From the NCBI GenBank assembly GCA_033065855.1, contig JAVXUO010000644.1, positions 682,001 to 746,000 on the forward strand: DNA of 64,000 nucleotides, in the 5' to 3' direction. Made by a program: the position numbers and the translations under genes. Every line of letters begins with the position of its first letter. Position 1 is the first letter of the stretch. This DNA is from Escallonia rubra. Its lineage: Eukaryota > Streptophyta > Magnoliopsida > Escalloniales > Escalloniaceae. Below, one piece after another: positions 47,089 to 58,782 of the stretch. The notes below the pieces were generated by a model, which saw only the letters and a list, made by a program, of their open reading frames with translations, did no database searches and had not been told where the DNA came from.

Positions 47089-47711
47089 AGCTTGGTACGG
47101 AAATTGGTTACTTGTAACAGCTCTAAAGTACTTGTAATTCTCAGTTGGCAATGAAATGGTTACCAACAGCAAACCCCACCCCGTGATTTCCTTGGCAAGC
47201 AAACCAGTGCATACCTATATCTAAACCTAAATATTTCTCTGCTTAACCTACTGAAGCAGATCCAACAAGTGATCCTATACCAAAACGTATTCCCGACATG
47301 GCAAATATAGCCTACGCCTAAAGTCTACCACCACAAACTACGCAGAAACATCAGTCCGTCACCTACCTGTATCTGCACCATGTACCAACGCAAATCACAA
47401 CCAGGTAAAACTGTTCTTTGTGATCGTGCTTGCAGCAAATGCTCAGTTTACTAAAATAAGCGCATAATTGCAGGATGTGTCTACATTCACTCCATGATTT
47501 CATTCTGAACACTTACTGTCAATTCTCAGAAGATCTCCATTTTTGCAAAGCCAACAGTAGATGTATATCAACAAGCATTATGATTTCAACTCACTACCAA
47601 TTGCAATTCACCATCCAAACAACATTAGCAAAATCACCGTAGTGACTGCCAATTGTAGCTTCAGCTAAGATGCTTGATTTTCTAACTTTTATGATTCTTT
47701 TTCATCAACCT
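47089..47711. other. Intergenic or 3' flank of the glutaredoxin gene
   Basis: No coding sequence recognised. The part nearest 47711 should include the 3' untranslated region of the GRXC3-like gene, which is transcribed leftwards. Confidence 0.45.
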
Positions 47712-50700
47712 CTACTTAAGAAGGTTCTGCAATTCACCTTTTTGTACAGCAACTTGGAGATCTGGAATTCAAAAGCAAAAATCAGAACATGATAATGCCA
47801 TATAGATGACAAGTTCCATCACAAATTTTATCCAGAAGCAGGACAAATATTACAAGAAAAGAAGTAGAAGGCTAACCATCAGAACCGCCGATATGCTTGC
47901 CATTTACAAAGACTTGAGGGACAGTGCGTCGGCCGACCAGATCCAAGAGAACACTCTGAATTTGGTACCCATCGTCTAGCATCATTATAAGAGAACCATT
48001 TTAAACCAGAATTACAGAATGAAAACTACAGCTAATTTTAGTTTAAATAACTAACAAGTTACCTCGAAGGTCAAGCTCCACAACAAAAGGTTGCTCCTTT
48101 AGTTCACTGAATATGCGCTTGGTACGCATGCAATACCTAAACAATAGGCAAAGAACGCGGATGAAAAGAAAGAGAGTTGTACTCCAACTATATTTGGTTG
48201 CTTCAAATTACTTCCAGCAAATATCATTGACATTTTTTACCTAAGTTTTTATATATGGTTCACCTTTTCACTGTATATTAGCTCGTTACCACTAAAACAG
48301 TGCTGAAAAGGTATCACAAAATAGCTTTTTATAAACCAAGTAGTCGATGCGTGTTTACGCACACAAAACAATCTGCCTTAACCATTTTAAGTTACCATGA
48401 TCGTAGACGCATAGGTTGCATATATATGCAGGAAAGGATCCTGGGACCAATAAAGGCCTCAGGACTTGACCAATCCAATCTCAAGATAAATTGCGTACAT
48501 TAGATATACCCTAGAAAGCACCGACACCTCTTATAGATCAGAGGCATGGTGTCCGACACCTCGATACCTCCAGACACGTGTCCGACACTTCCCAGCGGTG
48601 TCCAAATTTATTTATTTTTTAATTACCGGGTACTGTGTCAGACACCTCTTGAAGAAGTGTCCACGCATATACGGCCAAAACACAATATTTCAAATTTATT
48701 TGAGGGATAAATCTGTGGTTTTTTAGAAATGAACTTTTAGGTCAAACTCTAATCAGATCGACCCAGCAAAATATACCTTCTTCTTTCTTTCTCTATCATC
48801 TCTTTCTCTTTTCCTTCTTTTTATTGCCTAAAGCATCCAAGCTTGCCAGTCTAGAGTAAGATAGGTCAACATCTCTGACCTCATTTACAGACCCACCAGA
48901 CTATATAAAACCTCTCCTTCATGTCTTTGGTCTCATGTCTTTTTTTCCTTCTCTCTTGTTATTGTTGAGACCTAATCTTGATACTGTTAAGACATTCAAC
49001 TGCTTTTTTGTTGCCGACCTTTTTTCTTGATACTGTTGAGACTATTTCATATTACTTGCTTTCTTTCTCATTCGTTTTGAACGAAATTCAGTTGCTCCAA
49101 TTGAGATGTGTGTAAACATACATACACGTGTGTGTGTCTATATGTATGTATGTATATATATATATGTATGTATGTATATATATAAATATATTAAAAAATT
49201 CAGCAGCGTCCAGAATTTGGTTTTTTTAAAATTGCGGTGTCCAGTGTCCTGGTCGGTGTCGAACACGGACACGGTGTTCGTGTCCGTGCTACTTAGCATA
49301 TATCAGGGTAGCATCTCGAGGTGCATTATTTCTCGTGCGTGGGGTATTCAAGTATGCTCAAAGGAGCAATAGCTACTAAAAATGAAGTCGATTAATGGTA
49401 CGGCGTCAGGTCAGGTGAACACTACTTGAAAAGAGAGGTCAATTCTTGGCTCCAGGCTAAAAATCATGATGAGGTATGTCAGGTTTCTCCATACCCTGAG
49501 AAGGAAATACTATCTGAGCAAATCATACCTTAGCTGCAGGAAACTCCTAATATGGTGACATTTCTCTCTCGAAAACTCGCTTTTGCGATCCCAAGTTAGG
49601 AGCTCCATGGGATCTTGTCCCAAGCTAATATGGGAACTCGATCCCGTCAGCTGGACAGAGATGAATGGAACAAGTGAGAGAGTACCTGAAAATCAAGCCC
49701 TTTTCAACTCAATTCCTTGTTTCTCTCTTCCTTCAAGTGCTTAAAGCCTCATGTCTGTTGTTGCTGGCCATGTAAACTATGTAAACTATACTAAACAAAT
49801 GATAATACTCTTTACGCATTTATTTATTCAAGCCGCTCCCAACCTCAGATTCTTCTTGGTGCTTACGCTCCCCCGCCCCTGCTTTGTGCAACTAAGAATC
49901 ATACCTTTAGAGCTAAATAAGAAGATTCTCAGCTGAATAAGGTATGAAAACTGCTTAAGACTGATGGATTAGGAACCTGTACTGAGTGAGTACGATCCTT
50001 ATAGAATCATACTGCAGGCCGTGAAGCGCAGAAAGACGTTCAGGTAATTTAAAAACGATATGGCAATGGAACTTTAGAAGCATCTGCTGAAGTGTTGTGA
50101 CTTGTGAGGATCACGAGCTCCTCTCCGATAGGTTGACATGCATGTCTTCTCTGAGAGACCATGACTTGGCATACGCTTGGTCCACGACCCCTCGAGGATT
50201 TAATGGTGAGTCATGAGTTGAATCCAGAAATGCACAATTATGCCTGCAACGACAACCTCGTGGAGCCTATGAACTCCTGCCTACTTGGGCTCCATTGTCG
50301 GTGCAAAAGATGTTACTTGGTTGGTTGTGCCTATATAATAAAGAGAACATATAAGGAGATTTGCTTATCCCTGTAGAAGTGGATTGCCAGAAAAGTGTCT
50401 AATCTTAACACCTTGCCCCTGCCTGGTTGGAAGGCTTTTCTTCAGGAGCTTGGCAAGGCATCCCTCAACCTAGCAAATCTGTCCTGCCCTAGCACTTTCC
50501 TCAATAAGTATCCTGCTAGTAGGTCCTTCATGGAGCCCTTAACTCTGATGCCTCCTCGGATTGTTGGCTTCATTCCCCATCCATTAAGGACGCCTCCGGT
50601 CAAGCACGCGATTCTGCAAGTAGACCCTTCGTGGAGTCTAATCTGATGCCCCGAGGTGATTGACTTCATGTCTCCCTCGGGTCCCAGCAAATGTTGGATT

Positions 50701-53700
50701 TGTGCCTCCACGGGTCAAGTATAGCATTGAGGTCTTTTGCGTCAAAGTACAACAAAATTAGAACCTCGTGTCATGCACATAGGTGCTGGTTCAAGCATAA
50801 TTTCTAAATTTCAGAAACTGAATTGACTAGAAAATTCAATTGATCAACAAAATGCTTCTCTCCTAATCTCTTTGCCTCTCTACTTCACTATTTTCCTTTC
50901 TTGATCTACTTAATTTAAGGCAATTTCCGTGGACACTATGTGCATAGTTGAGACCCCAGGAAAGATAAGTGGGCCTACAACTCCACCAACTACCTGTTTG
51001 CTCTGCACTAGCATTGAAGAGGGATACCAAAAGAATTATCTACAAAGTGACTCTAAATGATGAGTCTTGATGATGTTCTGATTGTATTCTTTTGCCTTCA
51101 TAGCTAATGTGTTCTAACCTTAGCGGGGGCGGGAACGCGCGGGGAAGGGGGCAGGGGAGAGGGGGGGGGGGACCTGGATGAAGAATCTAGGGTTGGGAGC
51201 AGCTTGAATAAATAAATGATTCTCCTTCCGTCCCACATAAATCGATCGCTTTTTTTGGCACGCAAATTAAGGATTTATGTCATGTATTTTGTGTTTCTCA
51301 TTCTACTTTTCACAGAGAGGAGGGGAAGAAAGCAGGTCAGGAGAGAGAAAATCAGTTAGTGGAGTGTTAAATGTGTGGAGAGAAATAGAATAAAAAAGTG
51401 GGTCAGGAGAGAGAGAATGAGTTGGTTGAGAGTTAAATGTGGAGAGAGAAATTGAACTCTTCCTTAATTTGGAAATAAGCAATTCTTGTGGGACGGCCCA
51501 AAACGAAAATATAATCAATTTATGTGGGATGGAGGGAGTATTTATTTAATATTTCTTACACTTAATTATGGTGTACACACTTTTTTCCTTAAAAATACCA
51601 TAAGCTATAGTAAATTGTTACTTTGTACTAGTTAGATCAAGTGGCTTCCAGCATTCGAAATGATAACAGTAAAAGTTGTTCTGATGTTGCTGTTCTCTTT
51701 CAAGATATTTCTAGGCGGCACGTCTACCATCTGGTATAATTAAACATGGGGAACAAAAATGAATTGAAGAGAGAGAGAGAGCGCACTTATTCGCAAGCTC
51801 TTTTCTCTTGATGAGGGTAGTCAGCCACGGATAAGGAGGCTTTAAGAACTTGAACGAAGAGGGAAGCAAGGAATTGAGTCGAAAAATAGCTTGATTTTCA
51901 GGTACTCTCTCACTTGTTCCATGCATCTCTCTCCAGCTGACGGGATCAAGTTCCCTTGTTAGATTTTGGACACGATCCCATGGAGCTCCTAACTTGGGAC
52001 TGCAAAAGTGAGTGTCCAAAAGAGAAGCATCACTATATGAGGAGTTTCCTGCAACTACGGTTCTAAGTTCTAACTAACTATGCAAGCAATGTCGCTTATC
52101 AATAATACGCCACACCGTAGACATAGTGCTCTGAGATACACACAACATGCTAGTGGAGTCATATGTTTATGGAACAGTGACCTTCTGCTTCTTATGGATT
52201 CATCAGACACTATTATCCAGGATGTATGAAAAAGCCTGGAGTTACCATTGGCTGATGCCACGTGCAACTGTGCTTGCTTGTTTGGGACTAAAGTAACACC
52301 CAAACAACATAGACAAACCTCCTCGTTTTTAGTTAGATAAAGTATATTTGGAAACGTGGTGCAGATATATGTGCAGATGTGATAAAGAAACAACTTAGAC
52401 AAACCTCCTTTCACTATGATCATCTAAGTCTAGCCTCACCCCCTCGAGATGCACCAACTAAGCCGTAATGAATGAGTCCAGTTGATACTTGGTCCTTTTT
52501 TCTTTGTATCTAGACAAAACCTAAAACCATCAACTTCCGAATGGTATAAACACAAAGAAGGAGATTGTTATTTACTTTGTCAACACCAAGCATGGTGCAC
52601 AATGCAATAGAAAACAACCTTTAAGAAATAAGCAATACCCCAAAAAGAAGTACAAAGCCTTCCGCATGGAGCCTGACAATGGCATGGAATCAAATGATGA
52701 ATGCTAAAGCCTTACACTCACTAAGGCTGTTAGCATCAACAGTTCCTTCTACGATCAGGATAGAAAAAGCTCATGCACCAAAAACACCAACTAGAAAAAG
52801 GAAGAGACCACTTTAAATTTATTGAGGCATGTTTCAAAACAAGTCCCTAATGTCCAGGCATCATTTAGCAATCGCTAATGAAGCGAGATGCATAGAAACA
52901 CCTAAAGCAAAGATCAGTACTGTCCACAACCTAGCAAGTTCCGAACATTTAGACATTATATGGGTGCAAAGGTAAGCATTACGGTTGATCTTGTTCATGG
53001 CCCTTCCCATGACCTTTACTAGTAGGAAACTTCTTCCGTGTGGTCAAACGTTATCGAAGTATTAGTACAACAAGTATATTACCATCAAATGGTCAAGCAA
53101 TCTACCATCTGGTTCTTTAACCTTTTCTGTATTTAGCTGTCTATTCAAAATTCTAAACCACCAAAATATCAACCGCATACTATAGCCAAGTTCCGCGGCC
53201 TAAAAAAGGTTGTTCGTGTTTTAATGCAAATACGGAATCAGAGGCTAGGTCAAAATTCGTATGATACAACTAAGGAGCTAATTCTAAAATCAAATAACTC
53301 CATCGCCATGTATAAAATGTTACTCCTCCATTCCATGATGATCGTCTCCTTTGACTTTCTTGCAAAATTCTAGAATAGAATTTGTCTAAGCATCGACTTC
53401 ACTCATTGTTTTAGCCCTGGTTTAACTTGTAATTTGAACTCAGATACTACTTAGCAGATGAAATTAATACGTAGATGTTCAAATCACATCCTAAAAGTTG
53501 GCAATAAGTGAAACGGGGACAAAGTTAAGAAACGGCACGACATAAAGAGAGGAAAATGAAGGGACAGGGAGACTGACGGGCAATAGGATTTGGAAAAGAT
53601 GGCAATCTTGTTGGCGTAGATGACGCTCTGGACGAAGGCCGACGCCGAATTGGAAGCTAGGGCTTCTTTTGGTCCGTTTCCGAGCACCAACAGCAGCACT

Positions 53701-53774
53701 ACCAAAACCAGTACTGGTGATCTGAAATCGGTAAGGTTATATCGCCGAACTTCACGGCTGTACTTCCCCGTCAT
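47712..53774 (-). CDS. GRXC3-like: GRXC3-like CPYC glutaredoxin, secretory-pathway type
   Basis: Dithiol glutaredoxin that uses glutathione to reduce disulfides or mixed glutathione disulfides. Four minus-strand exons: 53774-53578, 48136-48063, 47975-47877, 47761-47712. Every GT-AG junction restores a split codon, giving 139 residues. The start [13 protein letters not shown] is followed by a hydrophobic segment (about 20-31, [12 protein letters not shown]), which is a signal peptide or anchor. The glutaredoxin fold begins at [20 protein letters not shown]. The active site C65-P-Y-C68 is cut by intron 1 between Pro and Tyr. [14 protein letters not shown] (108-121) holds the cis-proline (P110) and the glutathione-binding GG (120-121). 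Length agrees with GRXC3 (about 130 aa), and the [19 protein letters not shown] segment favours GRXC3 over GRXC4. Intron 1 is about 5.4 kb and full of repeats. The gene appears intact. Confidence 0.93.
48509..49295. repeat. Element with GACAC-rich inverted ends
   Basis: The left part (48509-48610) repeats TGTCCGACAC-type motifs. The right part (49235-49295) carries GGTGTCGAACACGGACACGG. Read inward, the outer ends are related (TAGAAAGCACCGACAC and TAAGTAGCACGGACAC). Such CACGGACAC ends are common in plant hAT-like elements. No matching target duplication was found. Confidence 0.45.
49536..49750. repeat. Long inverted repeat, left arm (GRXC3 intron 1)
   Basis: About 215 bp from GCAGGAAACTCCTAATATGG to TTAAAGCCTC. 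Its reverse complement recurs at 51836-52052 with moderate divergence and small indels; shared blocks include TTAGGAGCTCCATGGGATC and GTACCTGAAAATCAAGC in complement. Confidence 0.85.
51222..51538. mobile_element. Stowaway-type MITE (Tc1/mariner)
   Basis: The element is 317 bp, starting CTCCTTCCGTCCCACATAAA and ending with the complement of CTCCCTCCATCCCACATAAA. CTCCCTCCGT-type ends are the Stowaway signature. The right end is followed by TA. The left has TT, probably a decayed TA target. Internal inverted similarity extends well beyond the ends, so the transcript could fold into a hairpin. It lies in GRXC3 intron 1, between the arms of the longer inverted repeat. Confidence 0.85.
51836..52052. 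repeat. Long inverted repeat, right arm (GRXC3 intron 1)
   Basis: Reverse-complement partner of 49536-49750. The two arms enclose about 2.1 kb. Arms of this length are compatible with the terminal repeats of a Mutator-like element, but no 9-bp target duplication was found. Confidence 0.85.
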
Positions 53775-53930
53775 GACGATTTTCTCCTCTATCAATTGCC
53801 ACTGTAGGTTAATCCTGAACAGATAAAGAGACAGGTAGTGACGGTTGGATGAGGCCCCCTGCAACTCTGTTTTTGTTATATATTCTCCGTCACACAAAAG
53901 CATATTTTGGCCTAATGCTCTTACACCGGG
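53775..53930. promoter_or_regulatory. 5' flank of the GRXC3-like gene, shortened by a hAT element
   Basis: Only about 155 bp separate the glutaredoxin start codon from the G tract at 53930-53957 and the hAT element beyond it. Any core promoter must lie here, inside the element's left end, or further away. No TATA box is evident by eye. Confidence 0.35.
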
Positions 53931-54307
53931 GGGGTGGGGGGGGGGGGGGGGGGGGGGGAATTAATTTAATCGTAAAAATTGAATCAACCAATCCAACAAA
54001 TTTCAAACCGATTGTAAAAACAATGGGTTTGGTTTTTTTTTTCACAAACCGCATGTCCGGTTCGGTTTGGTTTTTTTGAAACCGTTCTAAACCGAACCGA
54101 CCGTATACAATATAATATATATATTTTTTTTAAACTAACCCCAGTTAGTTTTAACTGAATTGGGTAGTTAAACTTAACCCTTCATATAAAATATTGGTAA
54201 CCCACCACTAACCCTAAATCCTAATCCATCTTTTCTTCTATCACCGCCCACTCCCAGATCTGCTCCACAAGGACCACAACCTCACACTCCACGCCTCAGC
54301 TCAGCCC

Positions 54308-54587
54308 TCAACTCTCAACTCTCACGGCAGCGCCTCCACCAAGGCAGCGCCTTCTTCAGCATCGTCTCTTCAGCCGCCGCCTTCTCCAATCGCCATCTCA
54401 ACCTCCCACAGCTGCGCATCTGTGTCTCCTCCTGCCGTCAACTCTCAACTCTCAAGGCAGCACCTCCACCACGGCAGCACCTCCACCAAAGGCAGCGCCT
54501 TCTTCAGCGTCGTCTCTTCAGCCGTCGCCTTCTCCTGTTGCCCTCTCGACCTCCCACTGTTGCGCATCTGTATCTCCTCCTGCCGTT
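54308..54587 (+). repeat. Tandem duplication (130-150 bp units) in hAT leader
   Basis: Unit 1 (54308-54437) and unit 2 (54438-54587) both run from TCAACTCTCAACTCTCA through GCAGCGCCTTCTTCAGC to TCTCCTCCTGCCG. Unit 2 has a 20-bp internal extension around GGCAGCACCTCCACCA. The stretch is CT-rich and precedes the leader intron of the transposase gene. Confidence 0.8.
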
Positions 54588-55270
54588 GCCTCCTATTTCC
54601 TCTAGCCTCCAAGGTAATGTCTCCCCTTTTCTAGATTCCTCATTTCTTAGCTCAGTTAAGCTTCCCCATTTCCCCTTCATCTTCTTCCCTGAATCATCAG
54701 AAATTGTAGCATATTCATTTGTACTACAGTGCTACTTTAGACTTTAGAGCCCCCAAAATGACGTGGGTGGGTGATAGGGGAGTTGGTCAAGATTAGTTTT
54801 GGTGATTAACAAGAAAAATTGTCTCAGTTAAGATTGATTTTCAATTAGTGCAAAAATGCAATTGCCCTGTACATGTATATATTAATCATTGTTAATATAT
54901 CCAGAAGTGATTGCAAGTGGTTGGGATGATTGTGCCTGAGAACTGTAGTAGAGCTAGGGCCACCCTTTTGAGAATGACAATGCAAATAAAATGTCACAAA
55001 CTCACAATTGCTTAAAGAGAGTACATATTCTGAAATATTTTGGTTTGAATCAGTACACTTGGAATGTCACAAACTCATAATTGGTTTGATTCAGTATACT
55101 TGTATCAGTATACTTGATTTGAAGGAAATTCTCAATAATTAGTATCATATCAGATGGTTATGATGAAATAATGTTTGTGAAAAAAGTAAGGAGATTTAAT
55201 CTCACAAATTTTTTAGTAACTAGTATACTTGAAGTAGATTTAATGATTTCTTATCATTGTATTGTATCAG

Positions 55271-57422
55271 ATGGTTGATGATGCGGGTGCAATAGGTGCT
55301 GATAACAGCGCATGCCCACTTCCTCCTAGGCCTCCAAAGAGAAAGAAGGAGACAAGTACTAGAGAGCCATCTGAAGTCTAGGATCATTTTCAAAAAATCA
55401 AAGGGAATACACCAGCTGAGCCTGATCCCGAAATTGCAATATGTAAGTATTGTTGTAAGCGTTATGGTTACACCGGGGCAAATGGTACGAGTACTTTATG
55501 GAGCCATATTAGATATAGATGTAAGAAATACAGTTATGAAAAAGGTGGGAATAGTAAAAATGAAACAAAAATCAGGTTTGAACCTAATAGACAGAAAAAT
55601 GGTGGGAATGAGTTAAAGGTGGCTTCGTTTAGTATTGAGGAGTGTAGACTAGCACTTACTGAGATGATTGTTGTTGATGAATTACCTTTTAATATTGTGG
55701 AAAGGCAAGGGTTTAAAAAATTCTGTGGAGTCATGGAACTAAGATTTAATGTTCCATCTCGTTTTACAGTTGCAAGAGATATTCTTAAGTTGTTTCGTAA
55801 AGAGGGAGAGTTGTTAAAGAAGCTTTTGAAATCCGAAAGGGTGTGTCTCACTTCTCACACTTGGACTTCACTACAAAATATCAATTACATGTGTCTTACA
55901 GCCCATTGGATTGATTGTGACTGGAATTTGCAAAAGAGAATTATAGCATTTTGTCAAGTTGAAAATCACAAGGGCAAAACAATTGGTAAAGTGATTGAGA
56001 CTTGCTTGTTGAATTGGAAAATAGATAGTCTTCTTATCGTAACAGTTGATAATGCGAGTTCTAATGATGGTACTATTAATTATCTAAAGAGTAAAACTAA
56101 TAGTTGGAAAAGTACTATCATGGATAATGAGTTCATGCACATGAGGTGTGGCGCTCACATTACCAACCTTATAGTTACTGACGGTATGAAAGAAGTTCAC
56201 GAGTCTATTGTGAAGATTCGGAATGCGGTAAGGTTTGTGAGGTCTTCTCCTTCTAGGCTTTTAAGTTTCAAAAAGTGTGTAGAGAAGGAGAAAATTGAAA
56301 GCAAGAGCCTTGTTTGCCTAGATATTCCAACTAGGTGGAATTCTACGTACTTAATGTTGGAAGCTGCCCAAAAATTTCAGTGTCTTTAAGCGAGGACGAG
56401 GACGAGGACACTGGTGGGAGAGGAAGGGCAACAAATATAGGGCCTCCTTCATTAATAGATTGGGAAAATGTTAAGGTGTTTGTTCAGTTTCTAAAAATTT
56501 TCTATGAGGTTACTTTACGGTTTTCGGGTTCTTTACATGTTACATCCAATGCCTATTTTAATGAAATTATGGCTGTGCGATTGAAATTGGTGCAATTGTG
56601 TAAAAGTGCTGATCCTATGCTGTATATTATGGCTTCTAACATGCTGAAAAAGTTTGAAAAGTGTTGGGGAAATGTGGATAAACTGAATAAGTTGGTGTAT
56701 ATTGCTGTTGTGTTGGACCCTCGTCACAAATTGAAGTATGTTAAGTCTTACTTACGTCAAGTGAATGATTGTGGGGTGGTTAAAGATATTATTGATAAGG
56801 TGAAGGACCACTTGGTTCGCTTGTTTGAGCACTTTGAGCAGGGGGGGTAGTGAAAATAGTGGAAGAAGTCAAGTGTCCAAAGATAATGAGGTTGAGGGAG
56901 AAGAATCTTTGGCGGCACAATATCAGAAGCTTTTAGAGGCAGAAGAGAGTATAGAGAGCAAATCTGAGGTAGAAAGGTATTTGGCTGAGAGTTGTGAAGA
57001 CCCTAGAAAATCCCTTGATATATTAGGGTGGTGGAAGGTGAATAGCAGCAAGTATCATGTCCTCTCTCAGGTAGCGAGGCACATTTTAGCTGTTCCAGTT
57101 TCTACAGTTGCTTCCGAATCAGCTTTTAGCACAGGAGGTCGTATACTTGATCCATTTAGGAGTTCTTTGAATCCAAGGATGGTTGAAACTCTTGTTTGTA
57201 CTCAAAATTGGTTGAAATGTCCCTCATCCCCTATTGATCTTCGACAAGCTATGGACGAGGTTGAGAAGTATGAAGACATCTTTTCAGGTACTTTTTTTGT
57301 TAGTGAAATTGCTTTCAATGAATTCTTTTGCTGAATTTCATTATCTTTGCATTTCAGACAAGGCAACGGGATCAAATACAAGTAGTTCGAGTGATGCATG
57401 TGCATCTATTGTTATTGAGTGA
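55271..57422 (+). pseudogene. hAT transposase with BED zinc finger (RICESLEEPER-like), broken
   Basis: The frame starts MVDDAGAIGADNSACPLPPR with a basic PKRKKE stretch. A BED finger follows (CKYCCKRYG, then LWSHIRYRCKKY). The body carries ECRLALTEMIVVDELPFNIV, TAHWIDCDWN, the intact catalytic VDNASSN, CGAHITNLIVTDG, and RWNSTYLML. The C-terminal dimerisation domain reads SQVARHILAVPVSTVASESA then FSTGGRIL. A last intron (57288-57357) would join to a short terminal exon ending at 57422. Breaks: an in-frame TAG at 55379-55381, where the family has the tryptophan of a WDHF-like motif, and frame changes near 56385 and 56840. The family's first catalytic aspartate in a TSDTW-like motif reads TSHTW here. 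Not active as it stands, but better preserved than the copy at 34350-36615. Confidence 0.88.
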
Positions 57423-58782
57423 GTCACCAAAAGGTAACTAAAGTGCATAGCTTTTTCTTTTTATTTTGGGCAGATTCTATTCTTTACCTATAATGTCAGT
57501 TTGTATGTAATCCTTTGGCCGTTTGTATATAATCTTTGGTTGTTTATATCACACTTTAGTCACCAAAAGGTAACTAAGGTGCATAGTTTTTTATAATGAC
57601 AACTTGTATATAATGACAGTTTCTTTTTATCTGTTGGAAGAGCATTTCTTGCGCGAGGAGTCCAAGTAGAATCTTAAGCCTGTTATGGAATCCTTTGGCT
57701 GTCCTATGTCCATCCAAAACCCAGGTATGACCATTGCATAATGCTTTTCCTTTGCTGTAATGCTGGGGAAGACCTTAAGAAATGTTAATGTCAGCTTACT
57801 TTGGTTACCATAAGAAATGTTAATGATTGATTTTTCTTTCATTGAATTTTTTCAGAAATATAGATTATATGGTGGTTGAACTTCTCATTCCCTTTCACTA
57901 GCTTCCCTGCTTTGTTCTAGCTCGTAACCATGGATCAGCTAAAATAATGTATGCAGAAGTCGGAAAGATAGAAATAGAATGCTTCACTTTCTAGGAAACA
58001 TTGATTTAGAAGTTCCTCCATGCTTAGCATATTTTCACTTTGACAAGGAACAGTGGAAGTGTCCACTTAATAAATTTGATAAGGTACCTAACATAACATT
58101 CTCTTGAGGACTACCAAAATGTTCCACGACCAAATCTTCTGCCATATCTTTGGCATCCTTTATCATCGCCTTGTACCTTTTCCATTGTGTTTTCGCCCTT
58201 TGCGTGACTGATTTTTCTTTCATTGCATTTTTTCAGAAATATAGATTATATGCTGGTTGAAGGTTGATTGGCAATGAAGGTTTTGAAGATGCTTGTTTGG
58301 TTTAAAGACTAAAGAGGGCTTCTTTCTTCTTTAAGTTAATCTGATGGATATATTTGATGTGTGTAATTTGATTTAAAGCTTAACAGATGCTATGTAAGGA
58401 GTTATTTTCTTTTGAATGTTATGTAATTTTCATTAGAATTTTAATAAATGCTATGTAATGATGTGTGTAATGAGTTATTTTCTTTGGATGTTATGTAATC
58501 TAATTAGAATTTTAGTCTTATTAGCTAAGATCCGCTAAATTACTTGAGTTTTGTTACAAATTTTTAGTTGTTTTGGGCCTACAATGGAGTCTAGCCCAAA
58601 CCGATTTGATCCGTTTAAACCGAACCGTTCGATCCATCTAATTCGTTAAAACTGAACCGTTCAACTACGGTTCGATTTATTTTTTTCCAAATCGATGTTG
58701 GTCGGTTCGGTTTGGTATTCAACCTCCAAACCGAACCGTGCTCAGTCCTAGTATATACAGTATCAAATTTCTAATAGGGAAA

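Larger units (their letters stand above)
48137..53577 (-). other. Intron 1 of the GRXC3-like gene, repeat-filled
   Basis: An intron of 5,441 bp with GT (minus 53577) and AG (minus 48137) ends. It holds a GACAC-motif element (48509-49295), a TATG/TA microsatellite (about 49138-49190), an inverted repeat pair (49536-49750 and 51836-52052), a G tract (51159-51170) and a Stowaway-type MITE (51222-51538). 50160-50720 is GC-richer sequence with an unrecognised, LTR-like look. 52053-53577 shows nothing definable. No second gene is supported inside. Confidence 0.8.
53931..58750 (+). mobile_element. Large hAT transposon (RICESLEEPER-type), about 4.8 kb
   Basis: The right end reads, on the other strand, TAGGACTGAGCACGGTTCGG, a standard hAT-type end. 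Both terminal regions are rich in AACCGAACCG/CGGTTCGGTT motifs (54040-54110 and 58580-58740). The left border falls in or beside a G-rich run (53930-53957) and cannot be placed exactly, and the 8-bp target duplication cannot be shown. Inside, a 5' leader with tandem repeats, a leader intron (about 54614-55270) and a transposase coding region (55271-57422) are all on the plus strand, the full layout of an autonomous hAT. The coding region has at least two breaks. Confidence 0.85.

Noticed and set aside
50160-50720. Possible gene inside GRXC3 intron 1
   Set aside because: GC-richer and partly open, but with no recognisable protein. Repeated phrases such as GACTTCATGTCTCC and GGCTTCATTCCCC look repeat-derived.
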